Below are positions 1 to 8,133 of a stretch of 64,000 nt of DNA, in pieces; positions within the stretch are counted from its first letter, which is position 1; the number at the start of each line of letters is the position of its first letter. The stretch lies in assembly GCF_002214625.1 (NCBI RefSeq), contig NZ_CP015994.1, positions 992,001 through 1,056,000 on the forward strand. The letters are read 5' to 3'. The notes below the pieces were generated by a model, which saw nothing but the letters and a program-made list of their open reading frames with translations, was not told where the DNA came from and searched no databases. The DNA is from Anaplasma ovis str. Haibei (lineage in GTDB: Bacteria; Pseudomonadota; Alphaproteobacteria; Rickettsiales; Anaplasmataceae). Position numbers and translations under genes: made by a program.

Positions 1-186
1 CCGGGAAATGTGAACCTATGGCTAAAAAACCTAGGAGATCCGAGGAAGTTGGAATCACCAGGAGAACTTGCAGAGTGGATAGAGTCCATACCATTCCCAG
101 AAACTCGCACATACATACAGAGGGTACTTGCGAATTTGCATGTGTACAACGGAATGTCTGGCAAAATTATGACCCTGGGCCAGTAA
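1..186 (+). CDS. slt: Lytic murein transglycosylase, C-terminal end only (gene runs off the left edge)
   Basis: Frame 1 is open from the first base to a TAA at 184-186 and encodes about 61 residues. It contains the stretch ELAEWIESIPFPETRTYIQRVL followed by a short tail (ANLHVYNG...). The FPETRxYxQRVL pattern is the typical end of the Slt/MltE-type soluble lytic transglycosylase domain, which cleaves the glycan strand of peptidoglycan with release of 1,6-anhydro-muropeptides. The catalytic glutamate and the N-terminal superhelix would lie to the left of the window. The identification rests on the C-terminal motif only. It fits the other wall genes seen here (murC, rodA). Confidence 0.75.
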   Translation, partial: PGNVNLWLKNLGDPRKLESPGELAEWIESIPFPETRTYIQRVLANLHVYNGMSGKIMTLGQ

Positions 187-213
187 CAGGACTGAGTGTC
201 TGTGCCCCAGTAT

Positions 214-903
214 TTACCGCACAGAGCGCCTTGTTCCACGTATGTAGTACACATACCCCAACAACCAAACCAGTGCTAGGGAGTACCACGTTATGGCGTA
301 TCCAAGATGGTCGTTCCTGACTACGAGCGCTTGATTGGCGCGTAATCCGCCAGAAACGGCTGTGTGATCACCCCACAATATGCAAGACTCCAGATCGGGA
401 AGGCCGATGTGCTTTGACATGTTTTTTACGTCAAACCAAAACCATAGATTCTCCTCCGGATCGTTCCGCACCACCCATCTCACCAGACTTCTCAGTTTGC
501 AGTGCAATACGCCACCGACTGATCGTGCACCTACATCGCGAGTGCTGGATACTGCATTGATGTCGGTAAACACTCCTCTGTTTACCAGAACTCGCCTACC
601 ATCCACCAACAAAAATGGCTGCAGGAAGTAGTATCCTATCTTGCCAGCGAAGACCCTTATATGCTTCTCGTCCTCAAAGACGCCTTGTAACTTCACCTTC
701 CTGTACGCGTAAGTGTGCAGCTCACCAGCAGGAAGGACTACGGGATCCATGCGCATTGTTTCAATAATGTGCAACTTCTCTCGCAACCGCAGGAACTGCC
801 ACGTCCCCAATGATAGCAGCAAAGCAAAAGGCACAAGGCAACACGCAACCAGCAGTGCACACCCTGCGCGACCGTGCGTCTTAAAACACATCATGCACCC
901 CAC
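214..903 (-). CDS. surf1: SURF1 family cytochrome c oxidase assembly protein
   Basis: The product has 229 residues and two membrane segments, near residues 14-34 and 203-222. The first helix runs into the signature LGTWQFLRLREK, and the second is embedded in HLGYAITWYSLALVWLLGY. This pattern (helix with WQ..R, large outer loop, final YA.TW helix) defines SURF1/Shy1, which helps insert heme a into subunit I of the aa3-type oxidase in the inner membrane. The open frame starts with GTG at 903; an ATG pair nine bases downstream (894) is an alternative start. It converges with the Slt gene, 27 bases away. No other oxidase genes are in view. Confidence 0.88.
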   Translation of the reverse strand: MGCMMCFKTHGRAGCALLVACCLVPFALLLSLGTWQFLRLREKLHIIETMRMDPVVLPAGELHTYAYRKVKLQGVFEDEKHIRVFAGKIGYYFLQPFLLVDGRRVLVNRGVFTDINAVSSTRDVGARSVGGVLHCKLRSLVRWVVRNDPEENLWFWFDVKNMSKHIGLPDLESCILWGDHTAVSGGLRANQALVVRNDHLGYAITWYSLALVWLLGYVYYIRGTRRSVR

Positions 904-1157
904 AGAATGCTCGCCCTACCCGCAAGATTTGCATAACACAAGGCTGCTAATGACCTAGAGGCAACACCACGCTCAACACCTTCCCGGAGTGTATGCTACT
1001 TTCTTGTTGACACAAAGTAATTTAAGTGTCACCAAGCGGCAGCACGGCGCGCGTATATGTGCCTTTCAATGTAGGTGATCGTACGTGAGTGGGGTTAATA
1101 CTTTGTGAGTTTTTGCCTCCTACAATGTTGGAGCATGTGGGTTGGTTTTGGGTTTGT

Positions 1158-3203
1158 ATGAGAAAAGCAGACATAAACGTGGGCCGCTTGTTTTTTCCCT
1201 CGAAAAAACTGGCTTGGGTCGCAGTTGTGTGCGTACTCTTATCAGGGACCTTTCCCCACAACAGCAGCGCACAGGCAGAAAAGCAAGAGGACCCCAGGCA
1301 GGCTTTTGTCAGGGACACCGAAAGTCTGAAGAAGACCTCATACACCAGACGTGATTTTAGAGAGTTCATCGTAAAGTGCAACGCTAAGGGGGTTGCCCCA
1401 AATTTTAAAAAGGAGTTCGGCAGTAACCTTGCTGGGGCAGATTTTAGCGAGCTGGACATGCGGGGTGCAGTTTTTGAGGATGTTAACCTCGTTCAGGCAA
1501 ATTTTAGGCACAGCAACATTTCCAGCACGACATTTTCTGGATCAGACATGCGTGGGGCCAACTTTTCGAATACTGATCTGAACAGGTCTCAGTTCGAATC
1601 AGTAGATCTCAAGTTCGCCAACTTTGCACTTGCAGATCTCAACGAAGTCAAAATTAGCTCCTCCGAAATCAGTTATGCGTCTTTCCTTGGCGCAGACATG
1701 CAGGCTGCGGTAATCAAGGACTCGCAGGGGTTGCATACGGCATTCACAAATGCTGACCTCGGTGCTGTGTCAGTGCTGAACTCAAACATGAGCAATGCAA
1801 ACTTTCAGGATATAGAAGCAACCGGCATATTGATACAGAATAGCGATCTGACGTCCGCAAGGCTATTTGGCGCCAACTTAAATGGCGCGAGAATACAAAA
1901 CTCCGTACTAAAGGGTTCTATCATGTACGGAGTACGCATGAATTTTGCAGACTTCACGGGGAGTGATTTGAGCAACGCAAACATGGAGATGGTCAGCATT
2001 CACTCCGCGAGTCTGCACAACACAAACTTGAGCAATACTAACATGTACTCCGCCGATATCTATCACACTGATATGCGAAACGCCAATCTAAGTGGCGCAA
2101 TTTTGGGCGGCGCGGTAATAGTTGGGGTAAATCTGCACAATGCAGTACTGGCAAGGGCCGAACTGAAGGGCACGGCAATATCTGAATCCATTTTAACAGA
2201 ATCTGACATGAGAGATGTTACACTTGATGCTGGTAGCATTTCTGACAGTACACTCGGGCTTGCCGTGTTGAGTAGAGCAAAAATTAGCAATTCTGCAATT
2301 TCGCGGACTGGCATGGCATCAACTTTTGCGCACACTGCAAGTTTGGACAAAGTCACCTTGGAAAAGGTTGACCTAACAAACGCAGTACTGAGCGGGGTCA
2401 AGACGTCGCAATCTGTGTACAACGACGTAAACGCCAGTGGAATGATATGGTATTCAGCCGAGTTGTATGATGTCATAATACACGGCACTCTGTTACGCAA
2501 TTCCGTGTTTGCCAATAGCAAGTTAGGGAAAGTAAGTATATCGGCAAGTAACGCGACAAAAGCCAGTTTTATAGAGTCAGAATTTGTTGGCACGAGCATA
2601 TATAGGGGCGTTCTGGCTGGATCTAGTTTTCAAGACTGCACATTCGTTAACACTGTTATTATGGAAAACGACACGGTGCCGAGCGCTAGTGGCGCTGTCA
2701 CATCGGAAAGGGAACTGCAGGCGTTGCTCAAGCGTGAAAAAGTGCTTGATGTAAACTACTCGTATCTGGACTTCAGCGGCATGCAATTACATGAAATAGA
2801 TTTTTCTAATTCCCGCCTAGCAGGTACCAACTTTCATGAGGCACAATTACACAACGTAAACTTCTCTAAAGCGGACCTTTCCTCTGCAGATTTTACCGAC
2901 GCATCCCTGGTGAAGGTAAACTTTACGGAATCTAACGTTAGTAGAGTAGTCTGGCCCGATGGGAAAATGGTCCGACAAGGGGAAAGCGTAGCGCAGCACA
3001 GCGCCGATGGTGATACCAAGGCTACTGGTCAGGCAACTGAGCAGCAGAGCGAGGCTTCCAGCCAGGACGAGCACAAACAAAAGGATAGTGCGCAACAGCC
3101 AGGCTCTAAGTCTGGTGAGAGCGATGCCGCGCAGGAGAAACCCGTAGGTTCGGGCGGTGGACCTAGTCACGCCGGCGGAGAAGCGCCAACAACGAAGGAT
3201 TGA
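1158..3203 (+). CDS. Large secreted pentapeptide-repeat protein
   Basis: The chosen ATG at 1158 gives 681 residues that begin with a basic stretch and a hydrophobic segment (KKLAWVAVVCVLLSG) ending near an AxA-like site (SSAQA), a likely Sec signal peptide. The frame is open further upstream (GTG 1089, ATG 1125), but those starts would bury the signal. From about residue 110 to 600 the protein is nearly all tandem pentapeptides of the A(D/N)LXX type, for example ADFSE, ANFRH, SDMRG, ANFSN, TDLNR. This is the known fold code for a right-handed quadrilateral beta-helix. The last 70 residues are Q/S/E/K/G-rich and probably disordered. Function is unknown. Such rods act as protein-binding surfaces, and in intracellular bacteria some are exported. 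The next gene is convergent. Confidence 0.85.
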   Translation: MRKADINVGRLFFPSKKLAWVAVVCVLLSGTFPHNSSAQAEKQEDPRQAFVRDTESLKKTSYTRRDFREFIVKCNAKGVAPNFKKEFGSNLAGADFSELDMRGAVFEDVNLVQANFRHSNISSTTFSGSDMRGANFSNTDLNRSQFESVDLKFANFALADLNEVKISSSEISYASFLGADMQAAVIKDSQGLHTAFTNADLGAVSVLNSNMSNANFQDIEATGILIQNSDLTSARLFGANLNGARIQNSVLKGSIMYGVRMNFADFTGSDLSNANMEMVSIHSASLHNTNLSNTNMYSADIYHTDMRNANLSGAILGGAVIVGVNLHNAVLARAELKGTAISESILTESDMRDVTLDAGSISDSTLGLAVLSRAKISNSAISRTGMASTFAHTASLDKVTLEKVDLTNAVLSGVKTSQSVYNDVNASGMIWYSAELYDVIIHGTLLRNSVFANSKLGKVSISASNATKASFIESEFVGTSIYRGVLAGSSFQDCTFVNTVIMENDTVPSASGAVTSERELQALLKREKVLDVNYSYLDFSGMQLHEIDFSNSRLAGTNFHEAQLHNVNFSKADLSSADFTDASLVKVNFTESNVSRVVWPDGKMVRQGESVAQHSADGDTKATGQATEQQSEASSQDEHKQKDSAQQPGSKSGESDAAQEKPVGSGGGPSHAGGEAPTTKD

Positions 3204-3340
3204 GTCGCACAAGTGACTCTGAAGCAAAAAAGCCCAGTCGCAGATAACGCACCATTTGCACGGACGCTCAGCACTAAGGTTGGGGGGACGCGAGATATGG
3301 CAGTCACGTTGGCCTTTGGGCCCCGCACCACAATTTCAGG

Positions 3341-4591
3341 TCACATTACCGGAACTTGCGCGTGGTGAGCAATGTCGAGAAATGTAAACCTATCTCTCGT
3401 GGCGAATGCCAAATTTGCTACTTCACCATACTCTGCAGCAGTCCACCCAACATGCTCGGGCAGATATGGGCTTTTTAGGTCATGCAGAATTCTCTCCAGT
3501 AGTGCAGGGTCAATGACCTCTGCTCTGACCCTCTCAGAGATATATTGCCACTTTTCACCTATTACGTGGTTTAGACTCTCTGCGGTTTCGCGGTCTACAG
3601 ACTTCCGCAGCAGCACGTCATAAAACTCTCGCGCTCGCTCCACACCAAAATACTGTTGCAGTGAACGGCCATCAATGCGAGTTTGCACAAGTTGCGGTTG
3701 CATGTTGCACATTCTCTTTTGTAGTTTCGCCAGCACCACCGTGGCAACCCCCACCCTTTCTCCGTGCAGCAAGTTGTAGTCGTCTAGAAGCTCGGTAGCG
3801 CAGGCCAATATATGCTCCCCTTGGCTGGCAGACTGGCTCCCCCCAGCTATTATCATACCAACACCGGACAGGAGCAGGGCCTGCATAAGCAACATTATGG
3901 TATCGACATCTCTGTCCACAAGGCCTTGGTAGCCCTCTATGAGGGCACGTTCTACATCTTCGCTGATGAGAAAAGGCAACTCATTATATTGAGTACCTAG
4001 CAATACATGCGAAAGTAACCAGTCTGCACGCGCTGTTGAGCGACAAATAAAATCTGCAAAGCCGCTATTTATCATTCGTACCGGTGCGTTGGCCAGAATG
4101 TCTATATCTATGTAGATGGCGCGCGGCAGCTGGCCAGCAAAGGATTTTTTTGTGCCATTTTCAATCGTGATGGAAGCATTGGGGGAGGTATATCCATTCA
4201 TGGAAGGAGCGGTTGGAAACAGTATGTATTCCTTGCCTTCAGTCTTGCTAACATATTTGCACACATCATTTATTGACCCGCTTCCAAGAGCAATAATGAA
4301 ATCTGCACTTTTAGATGCATGCTTTACGCAGTCAACCAGGGCGGTGGAAGCGCAATATTCTCCTTGAATTGTATAGTGATTAAAGGAATTTAACACTGCA
4401 CTACTTATGAGTTTTGCAGTGTTTGAGTCAGCAACCAAAAGCGCCCTACCCGCATGGTTGGATGCTATATCTGGAAGGCTGGCTAGCATACCTTGGCCCA
4501 CATGTATGGCTTCAGTAACGTACTCGGCGACCTCGGCATACCCGCCAGCAACAATATGTGGCAGAGCCATGTTTAGAAACTGAGCAGTCAT
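3341..4591 (-). CDS. Glycerol-1-phosphate dehydrogenase-like protein (iron-containing alcohol dehydrogenase superfamily)
   Basis: About 416 residues from ATG 4591 (ATG 4570 is also possible; the open frame itself begins at 4693). It has the Rossmann-type motif IIALGSGSINDVCKY, the segment FPTAPSMNGYTSPNAS, and later an ILACATELLDD..LLHGERVGVAT block carrying the metal-binding His. The GSGSxxDxxKY and APSxDGY-like segments are the features that separate sn-glycerol-1-phosphate dehydrogenases (archaeal EgsA, bacterial AraM) from ordinary alcohol dehydrogenases. The family reduces dihydroxyacetone phosphate to sn-glycerol 1-phosphate with NAD(P)H. Whether this protein does so is an inference. 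The neighbours (a pentapeptide-repeat protein and atpB) give no pathway context. The product appears full length or slightly longer than usual. Confidence 0.75.
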   Translation of the reverse strand: MTAQFLNMALPHIVAGGYAEVAEYVTEAIHVGQGMLASLPDIASNHAGRALLVADSNTAKLISSAVLNSFNHYTIQGEYCASTALVDCVKHASKSADFIIALGSGSINDVCKYVSKTEGKEYILFPTAPSMNGYTSPNASITIENGTKKSFAGQLPRAIYIDIDILANAPVRMINSGFADFICRSTARADWLLSHVLLGTQYNELPFLISEDVERALIEGYQGLVDRDVDTIMLLMQALLLSGVGMIIAGGSQSASQGEHILACATELLDDYNLLHGERVGVATVVLAKLQKRMCNMQPQLVQTRIDGRSLQQYFGVERAREFYDVLLRKSVDRETAESLNHVIGEKWQYISERVRAEVIDPALLERILHDLKSPYLPEHVGWTAAEYGEVANLAFATRDRFTFLDIAHHAQVPVM

Positions 4592-4840
4592 GCACCATAA
4601 CGCCGGCCAAAACCCATGTAGCGAGTATACATCCAGCAGCAGCGCATAGCAAAGGATATGCCCTACTGCCCAACCTATATCTGGGGCACACAAAACCAGT
4701 GGTAAGTCTGCTGGGATACCCCCTTAACTCAGTACGAACGTCCTTGTTCAGCCTGATTGGCCACGGTGACGACTTTAGTTGACTAGAGCCATATTCTGAG
4801 TGATACTGCCCAACGTAGTCTACATTGCCTTAGGTGTAGT

Positions 4841-5566
4841 TTGAGTCCGCTGGAGCAGTTCAGAGTAACAAAGTTGCTCGACATACCCGCTTTTTGGGGA
4901 ATAGACCTGAGTTTCACTAATTGCTCGCTCGTCATGGTGCTTGCATCTGTGGGCTCCATATTGTTTTTGTGTTGGGCGCTTAGAAAGGTCAACGTCGTTC
5001 CAGGGCCTGCCCAAACCGCGGTGGAGCTAATTTATGGCTTTGTGGCCAACACCCTTGAAAGCAACGCTGGCGCAGAAGGTCTACGTTACATACCCTTGGT
5101 TATGACCACCTTTCTGTTCGTGTTGGCGTGCAACCTAGCGGGAATATTGCCATTTGGGTTCACCGCAACCAGCCACCTATCCGTCACTCTGGCTTTGTCG
5201 CTTGTCGTCTGCACGGCCGTTACAATAATCGGGTTTAGGCACCAGGGGCTGCACTTTCTCAGGATATTCCTGCCCGAAGGTACGCCGCTGTGGCTGGCTC
5301 CTATGATGGTTTTTATAAAGCTGTTCGCGTACTTGGCACGGCCGGTAAGCCTTGCAATACGTTTGGCAGCAAACATGATCGCCGGTCACACCATAATCGC
5401 GGTCATTGCGGACTTCGTGCTTAAGATGCACCTCGTACTGGCACCTATGCCGTTTGCGTTCATAATGGCCCTGATAGCATTTGAGATCTTCGTTGCTGTG
5501 TTGCAGGCATATATATTCACCGTACTTACAACCGTATACCTGTCTGACGCTGTAGCTAGCCACTAA
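4841..5566 (+). CDS. atpB: ATP synthase F0 subunit a
   Basis: The 241-residue membrane protein contains the helix [19 protein letters not shown], whose Arg at residue 174 is the essential proton-channel arginine of subunit a. It has the usual five to six membrane helices and ends with the ILQAY-like motif [15 protein letters not shown]. It forms the proton half-channels next to the c-ring. The start is TTG at 4841; no ATG or GTG lies upstream in frame and MSPLEQF is the expected N-terminus. In most alphaproteobacteria atpE follows directly. Here atpE begins only at 6815, after an antisense gene and a gene-free stretch. Confidence 0.95.
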   Translation: MSPLEQFRVTKLLDIPAFWGIDLSFTNCSLVMVLASVGSILFLCWALRKVNVVPGPAQTAVELIYGFVANTLESNAGAEGLRYIPLVMTTFLFVLACNLAGILPFGFTATSHLSVTLALSLVVCTAVTIIGFRHQGLHFLRIFLPEGTPLWLAPMMVFIKLFAYLARPVSLAIRLAANMIAGHTIIAVIADFVLKMHLVLAPMPFAFIMALIAFEIFVAVLQAYIFTVLTTVYLSDAVASH

Positions 5567-5674
5567 GGCACATGAGCACCGAGCCAGCCATGCGCAGGTG
5601 TCAGGCGCCGGAATTCTGTGTACGTTGCACAAGCAGCCAGAGACTACGGCCCGACTTTGGTTAGCACCCACACA

Positions 5675-6259
5675 TCATGTAGACCTTCCTTCTGCCGGGA
5701 TGCCGGGATCCCGCGACACTCTAACGTTATTCAAGCACGTTTGGACCCGCCCGTTACCACCATCGCTGGAGCCACAACCTCCATTCGCAGAATCGTAGCC
5801 AGAGCTCTGCCGAGCTCCCCCAGCTGCCGCTGGACCCTGCACTTGTGACTGCGTAGCGGGTCCTGGCCCAACATCTGTAGGAGCTCCCCCTCCCCCAGGA
5901 GTGAGCTGCGCACCCATGGCAGGCAAGGGTGCTTCCAACTCTGAATACACAAACCCAGCGTGGTCACGACGAGCACGGGCCACCGCGTATTGGGCATGCA
6001 ATATCGCACCCACGGTCAACACAGCACTGGTATTAGCTCCCAGAGCTGCACCGAGAGCGCCAGCTACAACTCCATAGGTAACCATGCTAGTGGTACAATG
6101 CAATACGGCCTTATCAAAATTTGCACTGCATTCATGCTGCGCTTCATCATCCTCTTCAAAAGCAACTTCAGCAACTTCAGCAACAGCTTCGGCCATTCCG
6201 TCAGCAAGAAGATGAGCGACAGTGAATGCGAGCGCTCCTACAATAATTGGTAAAATCAT
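5675..6259 (-). CDS. Unknown membrane protein, antisense gene inside the F0 cluster
   Basis: I do not recognise this 194-residue product. The N-terminus (MILPIIVGALAFTVAHLLADG) is a possible signal or anchor. A second hydrophobic stretch (MVTYGVVAGALGAALGANTSAVLTVGAI) lies near residues 59-86. An acidic segment sits between them and the C-terminal half is rich in Gly, Pro, Ser and Ala and probably disordered. The start is supported by a Shine-Dalgarno-like GAGGAA a few bases upstream of the ATG (plus-strand 6264-6269). It is transcribed against atpB and atpE and lies wholly between them. Long open frames on the opposite strand are common in this genome, so it could be spurious, but the ribosome site and the hydrophobic pattern favour a real lineage-specific gene. 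Confidence 0.55.
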   Translation of the reverse strand: MILPIIVGALAFTVAHLLADGMAEAVAEVAEVAFEEDDEAQHECSANFDKAVLHCTTSMVTYGVVAGALGAALGANTSAVLTVGAILHAQYAVARARRDHAGFVYSELEAPLPAMGAQLTPGGGGAPTDVGPGPATQSQVQGPAAAGGARQSSGYDSANGGCGSSDGGNGRVQTCLNNVRVSRDPGIPAEGRST

Positions 6260-6814
6260 ACAAATTCCTCATTGATGAGTGCCACACAAAGCTTGCGCGT
6301 GAGCCCCATACTGCAACACCACCCCTGGCGCACGCGCCAACCCAAGACGGCCGCCACCCATGAAGCATTTGGAGATGAATACAGGTAACCACGCACACGT
6401 ACAGCCGGGCAGTATATCCCCCCCCCCCTTCAATGTCAACCACGTTGCATTCATCCCATCAACCAAACAGTGTGTTGTTGCTAGACGGTAATTCACGCAT
6501 TATCCGACATCTCTTAACCCTTGCGTGCTACAAACCCATGCTTGGCCATCTGACCGCAACACTAACTGTGGATGCACCCACCACAAGGAAAAATGCAACG
6601 CTGCCTGGTAGCGAACAATGGCTCTACTCCCACCAATTCCACGGTACTCACGACGTTAAAACGCAAGTGCCTCGTCTACAAGGCCCGCCCAACGTTCATG
6701 CTCTCAGGTGGCACATCTGGCAAATTCCCCACTGTACAACAGTCAATTACTAATTGACTTAGCATTGCAAGCCCTTATAATCTGTAGGGTTGAAGTTTGC
6801 ACTGGTGGTGGTTT
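6260..6814. other. Gene-free stretch before atpE
   Basis: About 555 bases separate the antisense gene from atpE. The short open frames here (for example on the minus strand at 6269-6496) have no recognisable product and include the homopolymer run, so I treat them as noise. Promoters for atpE on the plus strand and for the antisense gene on the minus strand must lie here. I can point to no convincing hexamer pair. Confidence 0.5.
6418..6428. repeat. Homopolymer tract of 11 C (11 G on the minus strand)
   Basis: An uninterrupted run of eleven C occurs about 160 bases upstream of the start of the antisense gene at 5675-6259 and about 390 bases upstream of atpE. It is the longest single-base run I noticed in the window. 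Runs of this length are prone to slipped-strand mispairing. Confidence 0.9.
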
Positions 6815-7039
6815 ATGGACTCCTTGAGGTTTGTGGCCGTTGGGCTGAGCGTCCTGGGTATGGTGGCGTCTGCACTTGGCGTTGCAGCTGTTTTTTCGGC
6901 CATGCTCAATGGCATCGCTCGAAATCCGGAGACAGAGGACAAGCTAAAGAAATACGTCTACACAGGCGCCGCCTTGGTTGAGGCTATGGGCCTGTTCTCG
7001 TTCCTGCTAGCACTACTTCTGATATTTGTGGCCGGATAG
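6815..7039 (+). CDS. atpE: ATP synthase F0 subunit c
   Basis: The 74-residue proteolipid starts at ATG 6815 (MDSLRF). The frame is open for six more codons, but those would add an atypical tail. Two helices flank the polar loop NGIARNPETEDKL, which carries the conserved R-N-P of the c-ring loop. The proton-carrying carboxylate is Glu56 in GAALVEAMGLFSF. It forms the rotor ring. The b' gene starts six bases after its stop, so atpE, b' and b are one operon that is separated from atpB by 1.25 kb. Confidence 0.95.
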   Translation: MDSLRFVAVGLSVLGMVASALGVAAVFSAMLNGIARNPETEDKLKKYVYTGAALVEAMGLFSFLLALLLIFVAG

Positions 7040-7045
7040 CCAGCA

Positions 7046-7546
7046 ATGGGCACCGTACCCCAGTTAGACTTCTCAATATACCCCTCGCAGGTGGTATGGT
7101 TTTTCTGCGCGTTTTTCTTGCTCTATCTCGCAGTCAGGTGGGTCGTTCCCAAAGTTGAGGGCGTCATGGGTAGGAGGCACGCTACAGCCAGCAAGTCTTT
7201 AGAGGGGGCTTCTGATGTTTGTAAGGCTATAGAGATAAAGCTGCTTGGGCAACGGAAAGCGCTAGAGGATGCAGACCTCAAGGCTGGAGACACGGTGAAA
7301 AAGGCGCTGGCTGAGGTCTCGCTGTGTGTTGAGGAGGCTCGCTCCCTGTTGGACAGGGAGGTTGGTGCTATGCTCGAGGTGGCGGGACAGCGTTTAGAAG
7401 AACTGCAGCAGAATGCTCGTGGCGAGCTGATTGATCTCTCCGCTGAGGTTGCGTTTATGTACTACGCTAAGGTACGTGGCCATAATGAGGCGAAAAGGGC
7501 CGCGCTGAAGAAGTTAGCCACCAGATTATACGAGGGAAAGTTATGA
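7046..7546 (+). CDS. atpX: ATP synthase F0 subunit b'
   Basis: The 166-residue product has one N-terminal membrane helix (about residues 15-35, VVWFFCAFFLLYLAVRWVV) and then a long charged helix rich in Glu, Lys and Ala, as in the stator b subunits. Its position between atpE and a second b-type gene, as in other alphaproteobacteria and phototrophs with b and b', identifies it as b'. It pairs with the next product to form the peripheral stalk. Its TGA overlaps the ATG of the next gene (ATGA), which indicates translational coupling. Confidence 0.88.
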   Translation: MGTVPQLDFSIYPSQVVWFFCAFFLLYLAVRWVVPKVEGVMGRRHATASKSLEGASDVCKAIEIKLLGQRKALEDADLKAGDTVKKALAEVSLCVEEARSLLDREVGAMLEVAGQRLEELQQNARGELIDLSAEVAFMYYAKVRGHNEAKRAALKKLATRLYEGKL

Positions 7547-8040
7547 CTATGAGCACTCATTTGATAGTTGACCTTGCTTTTTGTGTGGGATTTGCGTTGG
7601 CTTTCAACCCCGCCAGCAGGTTTGTGAGGCGGTTTTTGTCAAAACACTCAGGTTCAGTAGGCGGTGTCGTGGAGAAGTCAGCCGATCTAGAGGGTAAATT
7701 GGAGCTAATGCTTCATGACATATCTAGAAAGGAGCATGAGGTCGATTTAGCAGTGGCCGATATGCTCCGCAAGTCTGAGGAGCAATACAGGACCATGGTG
7801 CAGAACGGGAAAAAAGAGATAGAAGAAATGCTTGAGGCCCAGATTAACTTGGCAACAGAGCGAGTTGCGCTCGAGGTTGACAACTTTGTCAAGTCTCTGA
7901 GGCTCGCCGCGGTTGACGCAGCTTCTGGCGCCGCACGCAGCTTGCTAAGGGAAGAGCTAGAGGGCAAGGAGCGCGGTGACGGCAGTGATGTAGCCCCCTC
8001 ACCGGAGCATGATGACGATATAGCGAAGAAGCTACACTAA
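7543..8040 (+). CDS. atpF: ATP synthase F0 subunit b
   Basis: The product has 165 residues. A short N-terminal hydrophobic segment (about residues 6-22, LIVDLAFCVGFALAFN) is followed by a long amphipathic, highly charged region that ends in an acidic tail (PSPEHDDDIAKK). Sequence conservation of b subunits is weak, and the call rests on this architecture and on the ATGA overlap with the upstream b' gene. It is the last gene of the F0 operon. ftsA is convergent 93 bases downstream. The F1 genes are not in the window, which is normal for alphaproteobacteria, where F0 and F1 are separate. Confidence 0.88.
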   Translation: MTMSTHLIVDLAFCVGFALAFNPASRFVRRFLSKHSGSVGGVVEKSADLEGKLELMLHDISRKEHEVDLAVADMLRKSEEQYRTMVQNGKKEIEEMLEAQINLATERVALEVDNFVKSLRLAAVDAASGAARSLLREELEGKERGDGSDVAPSPEHDDDIAKKLH

Positions 8041-8133
8041 GCGGTCGTCTTGTAGCCACAGTACGCGGGGTGCGCGGTTGCGGGTAGGCGCTCATCCAGT
8101 GCGGCTGTTGTTGCGACTGTGCCCATACGGGTG

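Noticed and set aside
1007-1012. TTGACA before the pentapeptide-repeat gene
   Set aside because: It looks like a -35 element, but no acceptable -10 lies 16-18 bases downstream.
2063-2599. Minus-strand 178-codon frame
   Set aside because: It is antisense to the pentapeptide-repeat gene; the periodic codons of the repeats keep the other strand open. No start context or recognisable product.
5177-5671. Minus-strand 164-codon frame opposite atpB
   Set aside because: It overlaps a certain gene almost fully, and its residue composition (Cys, Arg, Tyr rich) is typical of a shadow frame.
6269-6496. Minus-strand 75-codon frame through the C tract
   Set aside because: It depends on the homopolymer, has no ribosome site and no recognisable product.
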